This document shows, piece by piece, positions 52,337-63,359 of a stretch of DNA of 64,000 bases (positions within the stretch are counted from its first letter, which is position 1; the number at the start of each line of letters is the position of its first letter). The DNA comes from Amoebophrya sp. A120 (taxonomy: Eukaryota > Sar > Dinophyceae > Syndiniales > Amoebophryaceae), in the NCBI GenBank assembly GCA_905178155.1, contig CAJINV010000023.1, forward strand, positions 293,874 to 357,873, in the 5' to 3' direction. The notes beneath the pieces were generated by a model. That model saw only the letters and a program-made list of their open reading frames with translations. It was not told where the DNA came from and did not search any database. A program made the position numbers and the translations under genes.

Positions 52337-55300
52337 GAAAACGCTAACACTCTACCAGATAAAACCCTGTGATGCTGCAAGGGCACAAGGGGGAGACACG
52401 TCGATCCTGCGGGAGGAAGCGGCAGTACCCCTGCGCGCGAGTGGTGAGCACGCTACCGGCAAGGCCGTGGACGCCGAGGCCGTTTATCCTGTGTAAAAAA
52501 ACAGCCCCATCCCAGAGGCAAGATCGCGATAATTCTGGGCTACTTTTGCGCATGACAAAGTTGCTTGGGTCTCTAATGTAGTGGTGTGTGGCTAGTAAGG
52601 CGGCATGAAAAATCTAGCCTCTAAGCCTAATTCGAACGTAAAAGAGCCCTAGAAAAAATAAGAAAATGCGCGTCATCGGGCTGCGCATGACACAAGATCT
52701 CAGCTTGTCCTCGTGTGGGAACGTTTAGTCAGGAGGCCAGTGCATGCATATTTACATGGCAGCTTTTGGGTGGGGACAATTTTCGTCAGGATATCGTCGC
52801 GTCGATTCCTATGGACGTCGAGATGACTCCTGTCGCCGAGAATCGAGTGCATCTTCAACGAAACGAGCATGAAACGGAGATACAGTCGCGGCGCGACCCC
52901 ATATGCAAAGAAAAAAGCTTGTTACACTCACTACTTTGCAGGTTGTGCATGCCAGATTTTTCTGGCGTCGCAGATTTTCTTGTATTGTGCTTGCACAAGA
53001 GAAATCGGCTAGGAAATTTGACTGCTGTGATGCATTTTCATCATGCTACTTGAGAGACAATTTTGTATTGCAAAAATGCGCAATAGCGAATTTTTTCGAT
53101 TTCATACCCCGTCGTGGACTCGGTTGCGCAGCAGCTGGAAAGTATGTCCCTCGAAGAGGCTGCCACGATGAATAAAGGCGGTGAGGAACAAGGCACGTCC
53201 GGGGTCTCAGCTCCTGCGGGGGAGAAGATTGCAGTCTCGGGCGGGGCCGACGAAGATGAGAAAATGCCGCAAGCCACTTCTGCAGAAGAGTCCGAGGACA
53301 CCGCCCGACTGCTATCCACTACGTCGAAAGAGCTGGGCTTATGCATTCGCAATTACATTTGTCTGGGTCTGGGAAGTTGTCATGCTGAAGAATTCTGTTT
53401 GGTAAAATAAGTGACCTGCTTCTTATGCTACAGTACAACATTTCACATTTCTTGGGTATTCGTAGTTGTATGCGAGAATTTCAGCATTACAAATCTCATC
53501 ATGATGTGCTTCCACACGACCCAGGAGACGGCGTCTTTGCAATGGATATGGCACCGTGTCCGGCGAGACTCCGCATGTGGATCAGCCTGCTATCGAAAGG
53601 AACGATCCCCCCTCCCCATATGAAAACGAAATTTCTGATGCTGGTTTTGTGTACACAAATCCAAGCTGTCTTGCTGGAGAGTACTGCAGACCCATACCAA
53701 GTGTACGTAGAGAGGTTTTGGCCTAGGCGCTTAGCATGAAAAACGCCCGCGCTGTAGGCCCAGCAGCATGACAAAACGCCTGCACAGTGCGGCGGTTGTC
53801 TGTGGAGTTGCCTTTTGGCAAGACAGACGCAATTTGTGGCCACAAATCAGCATCACAAATATCCAAAAGTATACCTTTCCAGTATGGGGAGGGGGGATTT
53901 TTCCTTTTGATACCTGCCCCGGCGAACACACCAGAACGGGGAACCCGTGCCGACAGCCAGGAGGGTTCCGGCGCGGCGAACACACCATATGCATTGCAAA
54001 TATGTCTGGGTCTGGATGGTTGGGTCTTGTCATGCTAAATCTGAATCATGTAAAAATCTGTATTGCATGATTACCAAAAGCTGTCCACGTGTGACCTAAT
54101 CGAGATGCAGTTTCTGATGCAGGATAGGCATGATGGAGACCTCACAGAATCTGTCACGCGAGGCTCTGCATACCAGACCTCATGGGTCATGAAAAACCTG
54201 CATGACAAGTCTGGCACTCTTCCAGACCCACACACTTTTGCAGTTGATACACCAGAGCGGGGAACCCGTACCGACAGCCAGGGCTCTACATCGGAAAAAC
54301 CAGCGGCGAAACCACCACCAGGCAGGGGCAAGCCGTATGGATTGCAAATATATTTGTATTTTCTGGCTCCACCTCTCGGTCGTGTGTCGTGTAAGACATG
54401 AGTCAAAACTTTGCCATGTTTGATGTCGCAAAGCAGCGCACCCACCGGTTTTGTATTGTATTGTTTTGAAAAAAATGCAAATTCCGCGGGCGCTAAGTAT
54501 GTGAAACAAGCAGTCGCGAATCAAGAAAAACTTGCCATCCGTGGGTGCGTAATAATTCTGGTTTTGCTTATCGTCTACAGGATGGCGTCATAATTTTCCA
54601 AACCAACACAAACACTGGAAGAACTGCATATAATTTGCAACTTTCATAAACCGCCCCGGATCTTCGAGGGAGGCAGGAGTCGCGTTCCATCAAACGGTAG
54701 CGCCGGTGGAGTTGCTGCGAAAGCGGTCGTGGGATCCAGCAGCCCAAGCAGAAGTGCGGATAATAAGCAGGACGCGCGAAGCAGCGCGTCGTCTCTATCA
54801 ACTGCAAGATCGCCCTATGCATTGCAAAAGTACTATCGTACTCGTATTGATGCATAACAAATTTCCTCAGCATGAGAAAGAAAATTTGTAAATGCGCATT
54901 TACCTTACGAGCAAAATTTCTAATGTATGCATGTTTGCAATTACTACGAGTGCGACACTTTTGCACAGGATACACCCTGGGAGCGTCTTGCCTCGGCGTC
55001 CGTGGGCGACCTGCCGCGAATGGATGTGGATTGGATGGTCACATCCTCACAATACGCATTGGAACATCAAAATTGTCCGGGTCTGGAAGTAGAATCCAAA
55101 CTTGTCATGCTAAATCTGAATCGTACGAAATGAAATTAAATCTGTGTTGTACATGTACTATGACTTCCGACACAATTTACCCACTTCTTGCCACGCAACC
55201 GGCAAAGCTCTCATGCGGACTTGGTAAAGGCTAAGGCATTGTACAAATTCGAGGCTCGTCTTGCAGGATCATGTGTGAAGATGCTTTTGGTTCGTGCAGC

Positions 55301-58300
55301 ATCCCAGACCAGTTTTGTGATCCACGAGATGCATAGCAAATCTTGCTCTCTTCCAGAAGATCCAGACATATTTGCACTGGACACGCAGATGACCAGTGCT
55401 GTGGTTTGCCAGGCGTCTCGTTGCGCGGTATGAATGGCAAAAATGTCTGGGCCTGGAAGATTGGAACACTTGTCATGCACATCTTGCATGAACGATGATG
55501 CCTGTAATGCATGACCTAGCATCAGAGATTTTGCGAGGGCTTCCTGATGCCTATACCGCATGAGGAACACGAATACCCCCACCGCGTAGCATAAACTGAA
55601 CTCCTCTTGCTCCTCACGCAATACAGATTTTTTTGGAATCCACAGACAGCATGACAAGTTCCATCCTCCCGCCGGACCCAGACATTTTTGCACTTGATAC
55701 GCGGACCGCGAAGACGACGGAGATTCAGACGACCAGGGCAGACCGTCGGGCGTCAGCCAGCGGCAGCTATCAAGTGCAAATATGTCTGGTTCTTGAAACT
55801 TATGATGCTAAAATGTGCATGATGAAAACACTTCCTCATACAGGAAAGCATAAAAAATCTGCGCAGAGCTTTATCATACGAACTCCGCATGAGAAGCTGT
55901 GTTTTTATATGACGTGACAGGCTGCCACTTTTGTTGGTCATGCAACAGCAACACAGATTTGACAGGAATGCAGGACCAGCATGAAAAGTTCCAACTTTCC
56001 AGACCCAGACAGATTTGCATTGGATACCAGCGGCCGCCTCGCGACGATGATGAGGACAGCTTCGAAAAGCTCGAGGAGTATGCATTGCAAATATGTCTGG
56101 GTCTGGAAACTTGTGATGCATGTCAGTAAAAAGAAAGCTAAGCGCACTGTAATGCACCGCCAGGCATGACAGATTTATCCTTGGCTTCGTGTTGCGTATT
56201 TCGCATGATAAACAGCGTTTTTGCATGACAGATAAGAGGAGCTCTTGCTGGCCGCACAATACAGAGCTCAGTTTCATGCCCGACTAGCATGACAAATCCC
56301 GCAATCTTCCAGACCCAGACATTTTTGCAATCCATAAGGAGGCAGCCGATCGAATGTCCTACGGAGTATCCAAGCCATCACCAGCTGGCGCGCAGAAGAA
56401 TGGTGAAGACGGCGATGATGATGATGATGATGACGAAAATGACGGCTGCAACGGCGAGTTTTTCGACGAGCAGTCAGAAAGCGGGCGCTGCAGCTTCGGA
56501 CCCGCGGCAGCGAGTGACCCGGGTGTGTGGGGGGCGAATTTCCTCGTTGGATCACTGACGCAGCAGTTTGATCAGGTTGCTCAGCTTGACGCGGTCGGGA
56601 GGCAGGATTCGAAAGGCGGAGGTCGATCGTCCTATCATGAGTGAAAACCCCCTTTTTACCCCATGTTGTTCAAAGTGATGCTGAATTTGTCGTATACACG
56701 AAGCAGGAGCCCCGTCACGTTTGGGGTCCCGGGCCTGCCGGTTTTGTTCCCGCGCGCTCCCTCGCTGAACGCCTGGAAGAATACGGCAGGAAGCATCGAT
56801 GGCGCAGGCAGCAGCCTGCGCACCTGGGGAGAGCGCATTTCAAGTAATATTAGTTTGAGGCCTTTGGTGGAAGTCCCGGGCAGTTTTGTTTATACGAATG
56901 TGACCCCCGCAAAATATTCCCTGGGCCTTTTGTAGCGCAGTGCGGCGCCCTATTTTGAGGCAAAGCCCAGCCCTTTTGCTTTTCGCGCGCTCAGCCACTG
57001 CGCGCCCGGAAATAAAAAAGCGGCGGGGGTGTTTCCCTGCCGCCCGGCCTCCTTCCATCCGCTATTACATTACGGGAAGCAGCGGCCAAAAGATTTTCGG
57101 CAATTCCCCCCCTGGGGTGCGGCTTTTCGGCCGCCCGGCTCTCGCCATTTTATCACGGGGGCCAGCGGCAACAACTTTTTCGGCAATTCCGCCTCCTAGG
57201 GTGCTGCTTTTCGGCCGCCCGGCTTTCGCCATTTTATCACGGGGGCCAGCGGTACACAGGTGAAATATGCCCCCGCCCCCGGAAGTGAGCAATTCTGGGG
57301 TGCTTAGGAGGCACCCCATCTGGTGCTCAGGAAGCACCCCGTCTGGTGCTTAAGCGCGTCGCGCCAGGGCTGCGTGCTTTATTAGGGTCAATATCTCGCG
57401 CTTGGCTGAAGAGTCAAGCTGCGCTCAATGAAAAAGAGGAACGGGGCATCTCTACTGCCCCAGACCGCGGGTTCCATCGCCATAGAAATACACCTAAACC
57501 ACCTCGATCGGACCATGGTGACTATGGGGCCTGTATTTTATCACTTAGTTATAGTGTTGCGATTCCGACGCTAGTATTTCTACTGCCCTTCGTTATACTT
57601 ACTCTGCCTGCCTTCGGCAAGAAGTTACTTAACTCCTAGTCCGAAGTTGGCTCTCGGGCAAGCTTCAAGCTTTTGGCGCGGTCATGCACAGAAACGAAAT
57701 CTGGAAAAAGCTCGACAGGCGAGCCCAATTATGGATCGGCAAGTCCGCCGATCCGGGTGTCACATAGAAACCCGATCTGCCGGAATCCGGCGGCGCAGAA
57801 GGAGCCGACTTCGTCGCCGCCGAATCGGGCCTGTAGCATGCGGATTCCCTTTAGAAAAGCCGCGATCTTTTGAAGCGCCAGATCCCGGCAGATCGGGTGT
57901 CTATGTGACACCCGGATCGGCGGACTTGCCGCATCGGACAGGTGCAGCGCTCACCTTTTGGCGCCTGCATGCAAAAACCCAACGTGTGTGCTGCAAAATG
58001 TCACAAGTTGAGCGCTCGTATGCCTACGATACCACAGCGCTCAGGGTGTGAAGCTGGCTCATCGCCGGAATGGATCATCTTTGCTCCCTGAGCAGATGGC
58101 CATCACCCCATGAGCTTGAGGTCGCGTAGCCTACTGCGTTTTTGTTCATCGCGGCGCCGTGCGTAATATTTTTACCCTTGGTCGAGAGGTAACAACTGGA
58201 ACGGGCCAGGAGATTTTGTTCCCGCTGGTCAAACAAGGTTACTTGCCCGCCTGGCCAGGACCAGGAGTCTACTTTCTTGCTCCTGGGGCTCGAAGTTCGG

Positions 58301-61300
58301 GCCCCCGCGGTATCAAAGGGGCAGATGGGGTGCTTCCTAAGCACCAGATGGGGTGCCTCCTAAGCACCCCAGAAGTGCTGATTTCCGGGGGCGGGGGCAT
58401 ATTTCACTTGTGTAAGCGGCAACAACTTTTTCGGCAATTCCGCCTCCTAGGGTGCTGCTTTTCGGCCGCCCGGCTCTCGCTATTTTATCACGGGGGCCAG
58501 CGGCAACAACTTTCTCGGCAATCCCACCTCCTAGGGTGCTGCTTTTCGGCCGCCCGGCTCTCGCTATTTTATCACGGGGGCCAGCGGCAGCAACTTTTTC
58601 GGCAATTCCACCTCCTAGGGTGCTGCTTTTCGGCCGCCCGGCTCTCGCTATTTTATCACGGGGGCCAGCGGCAACAACTTTTTCGGCAATTCCACCTCCT
58701 AGGGTGCTGCTTTTCGGCCGCCCGGCTCTCGCTATTTTATCACGGGGGCCAGCGGCAACAACTTTTTCGGCAATTCCACCTCCTAGGGTGCTGCTTTTCG
58801 GCCGCCCGGCTCTCGCTATTTTATCACGGGGGCCAGCGGCAACAACTTTTTCGGCAATTCCACCTCCTAGGGTGCTGCTTTTCGGCCGCCCGGCTCTCGC
58901 TATTTTATCACGGGGGCCAGCGGCAACAACTTTTTCGGCAATTCCACCTCCTAGGGTGCTGCTTTTCGGCCGCCCGGCTCTCGCTATTTTATCACGGGGG
59001 CCAGCGGCAACAACTTTTTCGGCAATTCCACCTCCTAGGGTGCTGCTTTTCGGCCGCCCGGCTCTCGCTATTTTATCACGGGGGCCAGCGGCAACAACTT
59101 TTTCGGCAATTCCACCTCCTAGGGTGCTGCTTTTCGGCCGCCCGGCTCTCGCTATTTTATCACGGGGGCCAGCGGCAACAACTTTTTCGGCAATTCCACC
59201 TCCTAGGGTGCTGCTTTTCGGCCGCCCGGCTCTCGCTATTTTATCACGGGGGCCAGCGGCAACAACTTTTTCGGCAATTCCACCTCCTAGGGTGCTGCTT
59301 TTCGGCCGCCCGGCTCTCGCTATTTTATCACGGGGGCCAGCGGCAACAACTTTTTCGGCAATTCCACCTCCTAGGGTGCTGCTTTTCGGCCGCCCGGCTC
59401 TCGCTATTTTATCACGGGGGCCAGCGGCAACAACTTTTTCGGCAATTCCACCTCCTAGGGTGCTGCTTTTCGGCCGCCCGGCTCTCGCTATTTTATCACG
59501 GGGGCCAGCGGCAACAACTTTTTCGGCAATTCCACCTCCTAGGGTGCTGCTTTTCGGCCGCCCGGCTCTCGCTATTTTATCACGGGGGCCAGCGGCAACA
59601 ACTTTTTCGGCAATTCCACCTCCTAGGGTGCTGCTTTTCGGCCGCCCGGCTCTCGCTATTTTATCACGGGGGCCAGCGGCAACAACTTTTTCGGCAATTC
59701 CACCTCCTAGGGTGCTGCTTTTCGGCCGCCCGGCTCTCGCTATTTTATCACGGGGGCCAGCGGCAACAACTTTTTCGGCAATTCCACCTCCTAGGGTGCT
59801 GCTTTTCGGCCGCCCGGCTCTCGCTATTTTATCACGGGGGCCAGCGGCAACAACTTTTTCGGCAATTCCACCTCCTAGGGTGCTGCTTTTCGGCCGCCCG
59901 GCTCTCGCTATTTTATCACGGGGGCCAGCGGCAACAACTTTTTCGGCAATTCCACCTCCTAGGGTGCTGCTTTTCGGCCGCCCGGCTCTCGCTATTTTAT
60001 CACGGGGGCCAGCGGCAACAACTTTTTCGGCAATTCCACCTCCTAGGGTGCTGCTTTTCGGCCGCCCGGCTCTCGCTATTTTATCACGGGGGCCAGCGGC
60101 AACAACTTTTTCGGCAATTCCACCTCCTAGGGTGCTGCTTTTCGGCCGCCCGGCTCTCGCTATTTTATCACGGGGGCCAGCGGCAACAACTTTTTCGGCA
60201 ATTCCACCTCCTAGGGTGCTGCTTTTCGGCCGCCCGGCTCTCGCTATTTTATCACGGGGGCCAGCGGCAACAACTTTTTCGGCAATTCCACCTCCTAGGG
60301 TGCTGCTTTTCGGCCGCCCGGCTCTCGCTATTTTATCACGGGGGCCAGCGGCAACAACTTTTTCGGCAATTCCACCTCCTAGGGTGCTGCTTTTCGGCCG
60401 CCCGGCTCTCGCTATTTTATCACGGGGGCCAGCGGCAACAACTTTTTCGGCAATTCCACCTCCTAGGGTGCTGCTTTTCGGCCGCCCGGCTCTCGCTATT
60501 TTATCACGGGGGCCAGCGGCAACAACTTTTTCGGCAATTCCACCTCCTAGGGTGCTGCTTTTCGGCCGCCCGGCTCTCGCTATTTTATCACGGGGGCCAG
60601 CGGCAGCAACTTGCTCGGCAATCCCACCTCCTAGGGTGCTGCTTTTCGGCCGCCCGGCTCTCGCTATTTTATCACGGGGGCCAGCGGCAAAAACTTTTTC
60701 GGCAATTCCACCTCCTAGGGTGCTGCTTTTCGGCCGCCCGGTAAGTATGGGAGCGAGGGGGGGCGGGGTTTTCATTTTCATACGCCTCGGGCCGCACCTT
60801 CGCGGACGCCGGCCGGGGGAGCTCCTCCGCGCTCGAAGCTCTCGTCCGCCAACAGCCGCAATCGGCAGCTACGCATGAAGAGCGCTGCCGGGTCGAGAGC
60901 GGCGTCGCGAGGCGGCAGCCGGGCAGGGTCAGCGTGCCCCTCCGCAACGGCCACGGCCGAGGACGTCGTGGCGCGGCTTATCGCCTCGGACTCGAATTCC
61001 GAGAGTGATGGCCGGACAAGCGGACACGGGAGTCGTGCCGAGTCTAAAAACGCTTCGGAAGATTCAGGTGAGTCTGGTGGGCGCGGCTCAGATGGCGAGG
61101 ACGAGGACGGCGGGCGTGTCTCCTTTTCCAGCGCAAATTATGCGTTGCAAACATGGCTGCCTCTGGAAGTAAAGCTGTGATGTGCGTTTCAGATCACGCA
61201 GAAATCTGGTATGCATGGATAGCAAAAGTTGCTCACCCACTACTTGTCACTAGAAGAAAGGACTTGGCATGCAGCGGGCTAGGCCTTGAGAAACATCCTG

Positions 61301-63036
61301 CAAGCCTGTATTGGTGCTAGGCTTTGTTGTAAGCTAGATCATCATCTGGGCCACACGAAAACAGCAGGACAAATAACAGCTGCAGTCTTTTGGTTTTGCA
61401 GTGGATACAAATAACGGCATGTCATCATCCCACAGTGCCTGCGGGGCGCTCGACCCCGGCCCACGGTCCTTCGGGGCCTTTGCGCGTGCTAGTCGCAAGC
61501 CCTGTGGTAATGGCAACGTTGAGCGAATCATGGGGAAACGGCACGGGGGACTCGGCATGTCGCGAGTAGAAAACAGTTATCCCCTGCAGACAATTTGTTG
61601 TGTGAGAAGGGCCCTCTTGGGCACTTTGCAAGTGAAGGAGTCACTTGCGGTGGTGGCAATGAATAAGCAACACCGTCACGACGATCGAAAGTAACGAAGT
61701 GGTCGTGTACAGAGCTTTTGCATGTCAGGCTTTACGTTGCAGCGTTTATGCCTGTGGTGCCGGGGGGGGGGGGTGTCATGCGGAACAGGAAACAAAAGTG
61801 ACATTATGCGGACCAGGCACGTCTCGCAGGACAAAGCACTCCTCTCTGGCTATTCGTACAGCTATTGACGTTCCTACACGAGGATCTTAGCAGGGGATAA
61901 CAGTCACAAGCAGTATCTAGCCAAGAAGCAGAGGCAAGAAGAAGCGGACGCTTCCGGCGCAGGGGACGGGAGCAGCGGAGGAGCAGCTAGCTCCGGGTTG
62001 TATCGGGGAGTAGGAGGTGGCGGCAACACGGGCAGGCCTCCGCCAGGGATGTTTTCATCGCAACTGAGTACGCAGATGAAGTCCTCCGCCGCGGATATGC
62101 GCTCCATGTCGGAGACAGACTTCGTTCCAAGTGAAAAGACTGAGCACAATATCCACTGCAAATAATGATGTGTAATCTGAATCTCTATCTCCCCCGAAGA
62201 ACAACAATAAATGTGCGATGAGCTCCCTCTCACGAAGAGCAATCAAGCTGAAGAGACATTTTGTAAAATTGCATTCGAGGAGCCACCGCATCCGGACCTC
62301 GTCGATTGTATGACAAACCGTGGACGCCTGCGCAGCTCTCGTTGTCATGAAGTGTCTAGTTATTCTTATTTGCCACGGGAGCCTTGCATAAAAGGGCTTT
62401 TGGAAAAAGTCTTGCCGTGCTTTGCTGCACCTGGAAAGAACCTTACTTGTTGTATCACTCACAAGCTGTAGTGGCAGACCGAATTTATTACAAAGATATT
62501 TGCAGTGGATACGAAGAATGGCGGAGCGATTTCTCCAGCACGACCAGAAGACGAAGAACCAAGCTGGGGAGAAGCCGGCAACGAATCTCCGCAGCCCTCC
62601 CGGTAGCGACATGACGGGGAAGGAAATGCCCTCGGCGAAGGTGGACTTGGTCTCTTCGTGTAGAAGTAGTACTGCGGGGGCCCCGCACACCGACGAGAGT
62701 CGTGGTAATGGCAGCGAGCCCCAGGACGAGCTTCTCTGCACAGCACCCGTGGAAGTGGATCACCAAGTAGAGTACGGCTGTGCTAACGCCGCTGGCAGCG
62801 CCAGCGGCATACAGGCCGGGGGAACACGAGATGCAAGTGCAGGACCAGAAAAACGACACCCTGCGGGGGCACCAGGAGATCCTCGAGTCTTCGGTGATGA
62901 CGGTAGCAAACCGAGCCTCGCGCCGGGGCGCAGTACAGGCACGAATGAGGCCGCAGCTATGACGGTGTCGAGGGGAGAAAGCTGCACGCCGGGAACGATC
63001 GCGGACCGGGTGCCTGTCTCGGCAGGTAATTTATAA
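52337..63036 (+). CDS. Long low-complexity acidic/Ser-rich protein, ~16 exons
   Basis: Exons: ~52337-52481, 52737-52900, 53111-53338, 53553-53590, 53918-53987, 54255-54335, 54654-54815, 54978-55052, 55388-55438, 55705-55767, 56032-56078, 56342-~56629, ~60785-61138, 61413-61577, 61905-62149 and 62517-63036. Nearly every join falls on a direct repeat and holds frame to TAA at 63034-63036. The product is disordered-looking: acidic stretches (DGDDDDDDDENDG), Ser/Arg/Gly-rich parts, a duplicated NTPERGTR(A/T)DSQ segment, then EAADRMSYGVSKPSPAG and KQYLAKKQRQEEAD. No catalytic motif is seen, so function is unknown. The 5' end is open: an AG at 52336 is the first usable acceptor. In the last exon a second frame (62826-62962, HEMQVQDQKNDTLRGHQEIL) is also coding-like, so an extra splice is possible. 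Confidence 0.65.
52482..52730 (+). mobile_element. Introner, family 3-like
   Basis: Left GTTTATCCTGTGTAAAAAAA, right TGTGGGAACGTTTAGTCAG. Direct repeat GAGGCC at 52476-52481 and 52731-52736, six bases. Confidence 0.8.
52901..53105 (+). mobile_element. Introner, diverged
   Basis: ATATGCAAAGAAAAAAGC at the left and a loosely complementary right end finishing TTTCAT. Exact direct repeat ACCCC at 52896-52900 and 53106-53110. Confidence 0.72.
53340..53548 (+). mobile_element. Introner, family 1, degenerate
   Basis: Left TATGCATTCG with TGTCTGGGTCTGGGAA; right ACCCAGGAGACGG...AATGGATA. Near-direct repeat TGGGC/TGGC. Confidence 0.65.
53591..53912 (+). mobile_element. Introner, family 4
   Basis: TATCGAAAGG with GATCCCCCCTCCCCATATG; right ATGGGGAGGGGGGATTTTTC then TTTTGATA. 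Exact direct repeat CCTGC at 53586-53590 and 53913-53917. Confidence 0.88.
53988..54249 (+). mobile_element. Introner, family 1
   Basis: TATGCATTGC...CAGTTGATA. Exact direct repeat CACCA at 53983-53987 and 54250-54254. Sits inside the second copy of the duplicated NTPERGTR segment. Confidence 0.92.
54336..54648 (+). mobile_element. Introner, diverged
   Basis: TATGGATTGCAAATATATTT at the left; right end AATTTGCAACTTTCATA with GAAGAACTGCATAT. Near-direct repeat AGCCG/AACCG. Confidence 0.7.
54816..54972 (+). mobile_element. Introner, family 2
   Basis: TATGCATTGC...CACAGGATA with both cores. Near-direct repeat CGCCC/CACCC. Confidence 0.88.
55053..55383 (+). mobile_element. Introner, family 1, diverged ends
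   Basis: TACGCATTGG with TGTCCGGGTCTGGAAG; right CTTCCAGAAGATCCAGACAT then CTGGACA. Direct repeat not exact. Confidence 0.75.
55439..55699 (+). mobile_element. Introner, family 1
   Basis: TATGAATGGC...CACTTGATA. Exact direct repeat CGCGG at 55434-55438 and 55700-55704. Confidence 0.92.
55768..56026 (+). mobile_element. Introner, family 1
   Basis: TATCAAGTGC...CATTGGATA. Direct repeat CAGC at 55764-55767 and 56028-56031. Confidence 0.88.
56079..56336 (+). mobile_element. Introner, family 1
   Basis: TATGCATTGC...CAATCCATA. Exact direct repeat AGGAG at 56074-56078 and 56337-56341. Confidence 0.93.
57060..57255. repeat. Two outlying units of the 84-bp satellite
   Basis: Diverged units with TTTTCGGCAATTCC and GCTTTTCGGCCGCCCGGCT, separated from the main array by about 1.2 kb. 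Confidence 0.85.
57255..58415. repeat. Nested inverted repeats between satellite blocks
   Basis: 57260-57345 is the imperfect reverse complement of about 58325-58410 (shared GGTGCCTCCTAAGCACCCCA). Inside it, 57732-57785 pairs with 57885-57940 (shared GGCAAGTCCGCCGATCCGGG). Confidence 0.82.
58418..60742. repeat. 84-bp tandem satellite, ~27.7 copies
   Basis: Unit begins GGCAACAACTTTTTCGGCAA and ends TATTTTATCACGGGGGCCAG plus C. Most copies are identical. Because 84 is a multiple of three and the unit lacks stops in several frames, very long open frames appear on both strands (to 861 codons); these are products of the repeat. Confidence 0.96.
61139..61407 (+). mobile_element. Introner, family 1-like
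   Basis: TATGCGTTGC with ATGGCTGCCTCTGGAAG; right end GGTTTTGCAGTGGATA. Exact direct repeat CAAAT at 61134-61138 and 61408-61412. Confidence 0.85.
61578..61899 (+). mobile_element. Introner, other TIR (TATCCCCTGC)
   Basis: Left TATCCCCTGCAGACAATTTG, right CACGAGGATCTTAGCAGGGG then ATA. Exact direct repeat ACAGT at 61573-61577 and 61900-61904. Contains a G-run near 61763. Confidence 0.85.
62150..62511 (+). mobile_element. Introner, other TIR (TATCCACTGC)
   Basis: TATCCACTGCAAATAATG at the left, AAAGATATTTGCAGTGGATA at the right. Near-direct repeat CACAA/CGAAG. Removing five flanking bases keeps the long downstream frame. Confidence 0.8.
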
Positions 63037-63359
63037 TATCAGTCGGCAAAGGTTTTGTTGGGTACAATGGTCATGGTTATGGTGAAATACAGACAAACAA
63101 AAACACAAAAGCATCCGTGTATTTTGTAAAAGGTTGCCCAGTTGTTTGTAGCTGATGAGCGTATGGCGCATTGCGCCAGCCCGAAAATGCTGTTCCTCGC
63201 TTGCCCGCTGCGGAACGGCCGGAGGACTCGTGGGGAACGGGTGGGGAAGCAAGTGGCGGAGGACTAGCGGGGAGGCGGACTCTGTGGAGCAGGCAAAACA
63301 GGACGGGAGGCGGGCGATTTCGGGGACGGCTCTCGGGCCGGCGGGCCGTCTGCCTGCCT
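63037..63359. other. 3' flank before the terminal repeat
   Basis: No credible gene. GC content rises toward the repeat that follows. Confidence 0.4.

Larger units (their letters stand above)
56633..60782 (+). mobile_element. Giant introner-like intron (4.15 kb) with satellite cargo
   Basis: Left end TATCATGAGTGAAAACCCCC, right end GGGGTTTTCATTTTCATA; these are imperfect reverse complements and resemble the family 3 start. Flanks CGTCC and CGCCT form a near-direct repeat. Cutting after CG on both sides joins ...GGGR-S to PRAAPSRTPAGG in frame. It carries an 84-bp satellite array and nested inverted repeats. No transposase or reverse transcriptase frame was seen. Confidence 0.65.

Noticed and set aside
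58418-60742. CRISPR-like regular repeat
   Set aside because: Units are contiguous with no unique spacers, there are no cas genes, and the genome is eukaryotic.
58159-60878. Open frames of 808-861 codons on both strands
   Set aside because: They follow the 84-bp satellite exactly and occur in several frames and both strands; the unit is a multiple of three without stops.
62826-62962. SNARE-like helix
   Set aside because: A loose heptad and Gly/Gln pattern is present, but the central-layer spacing does not fit and no membrane anchor follows; not strong enough to name.
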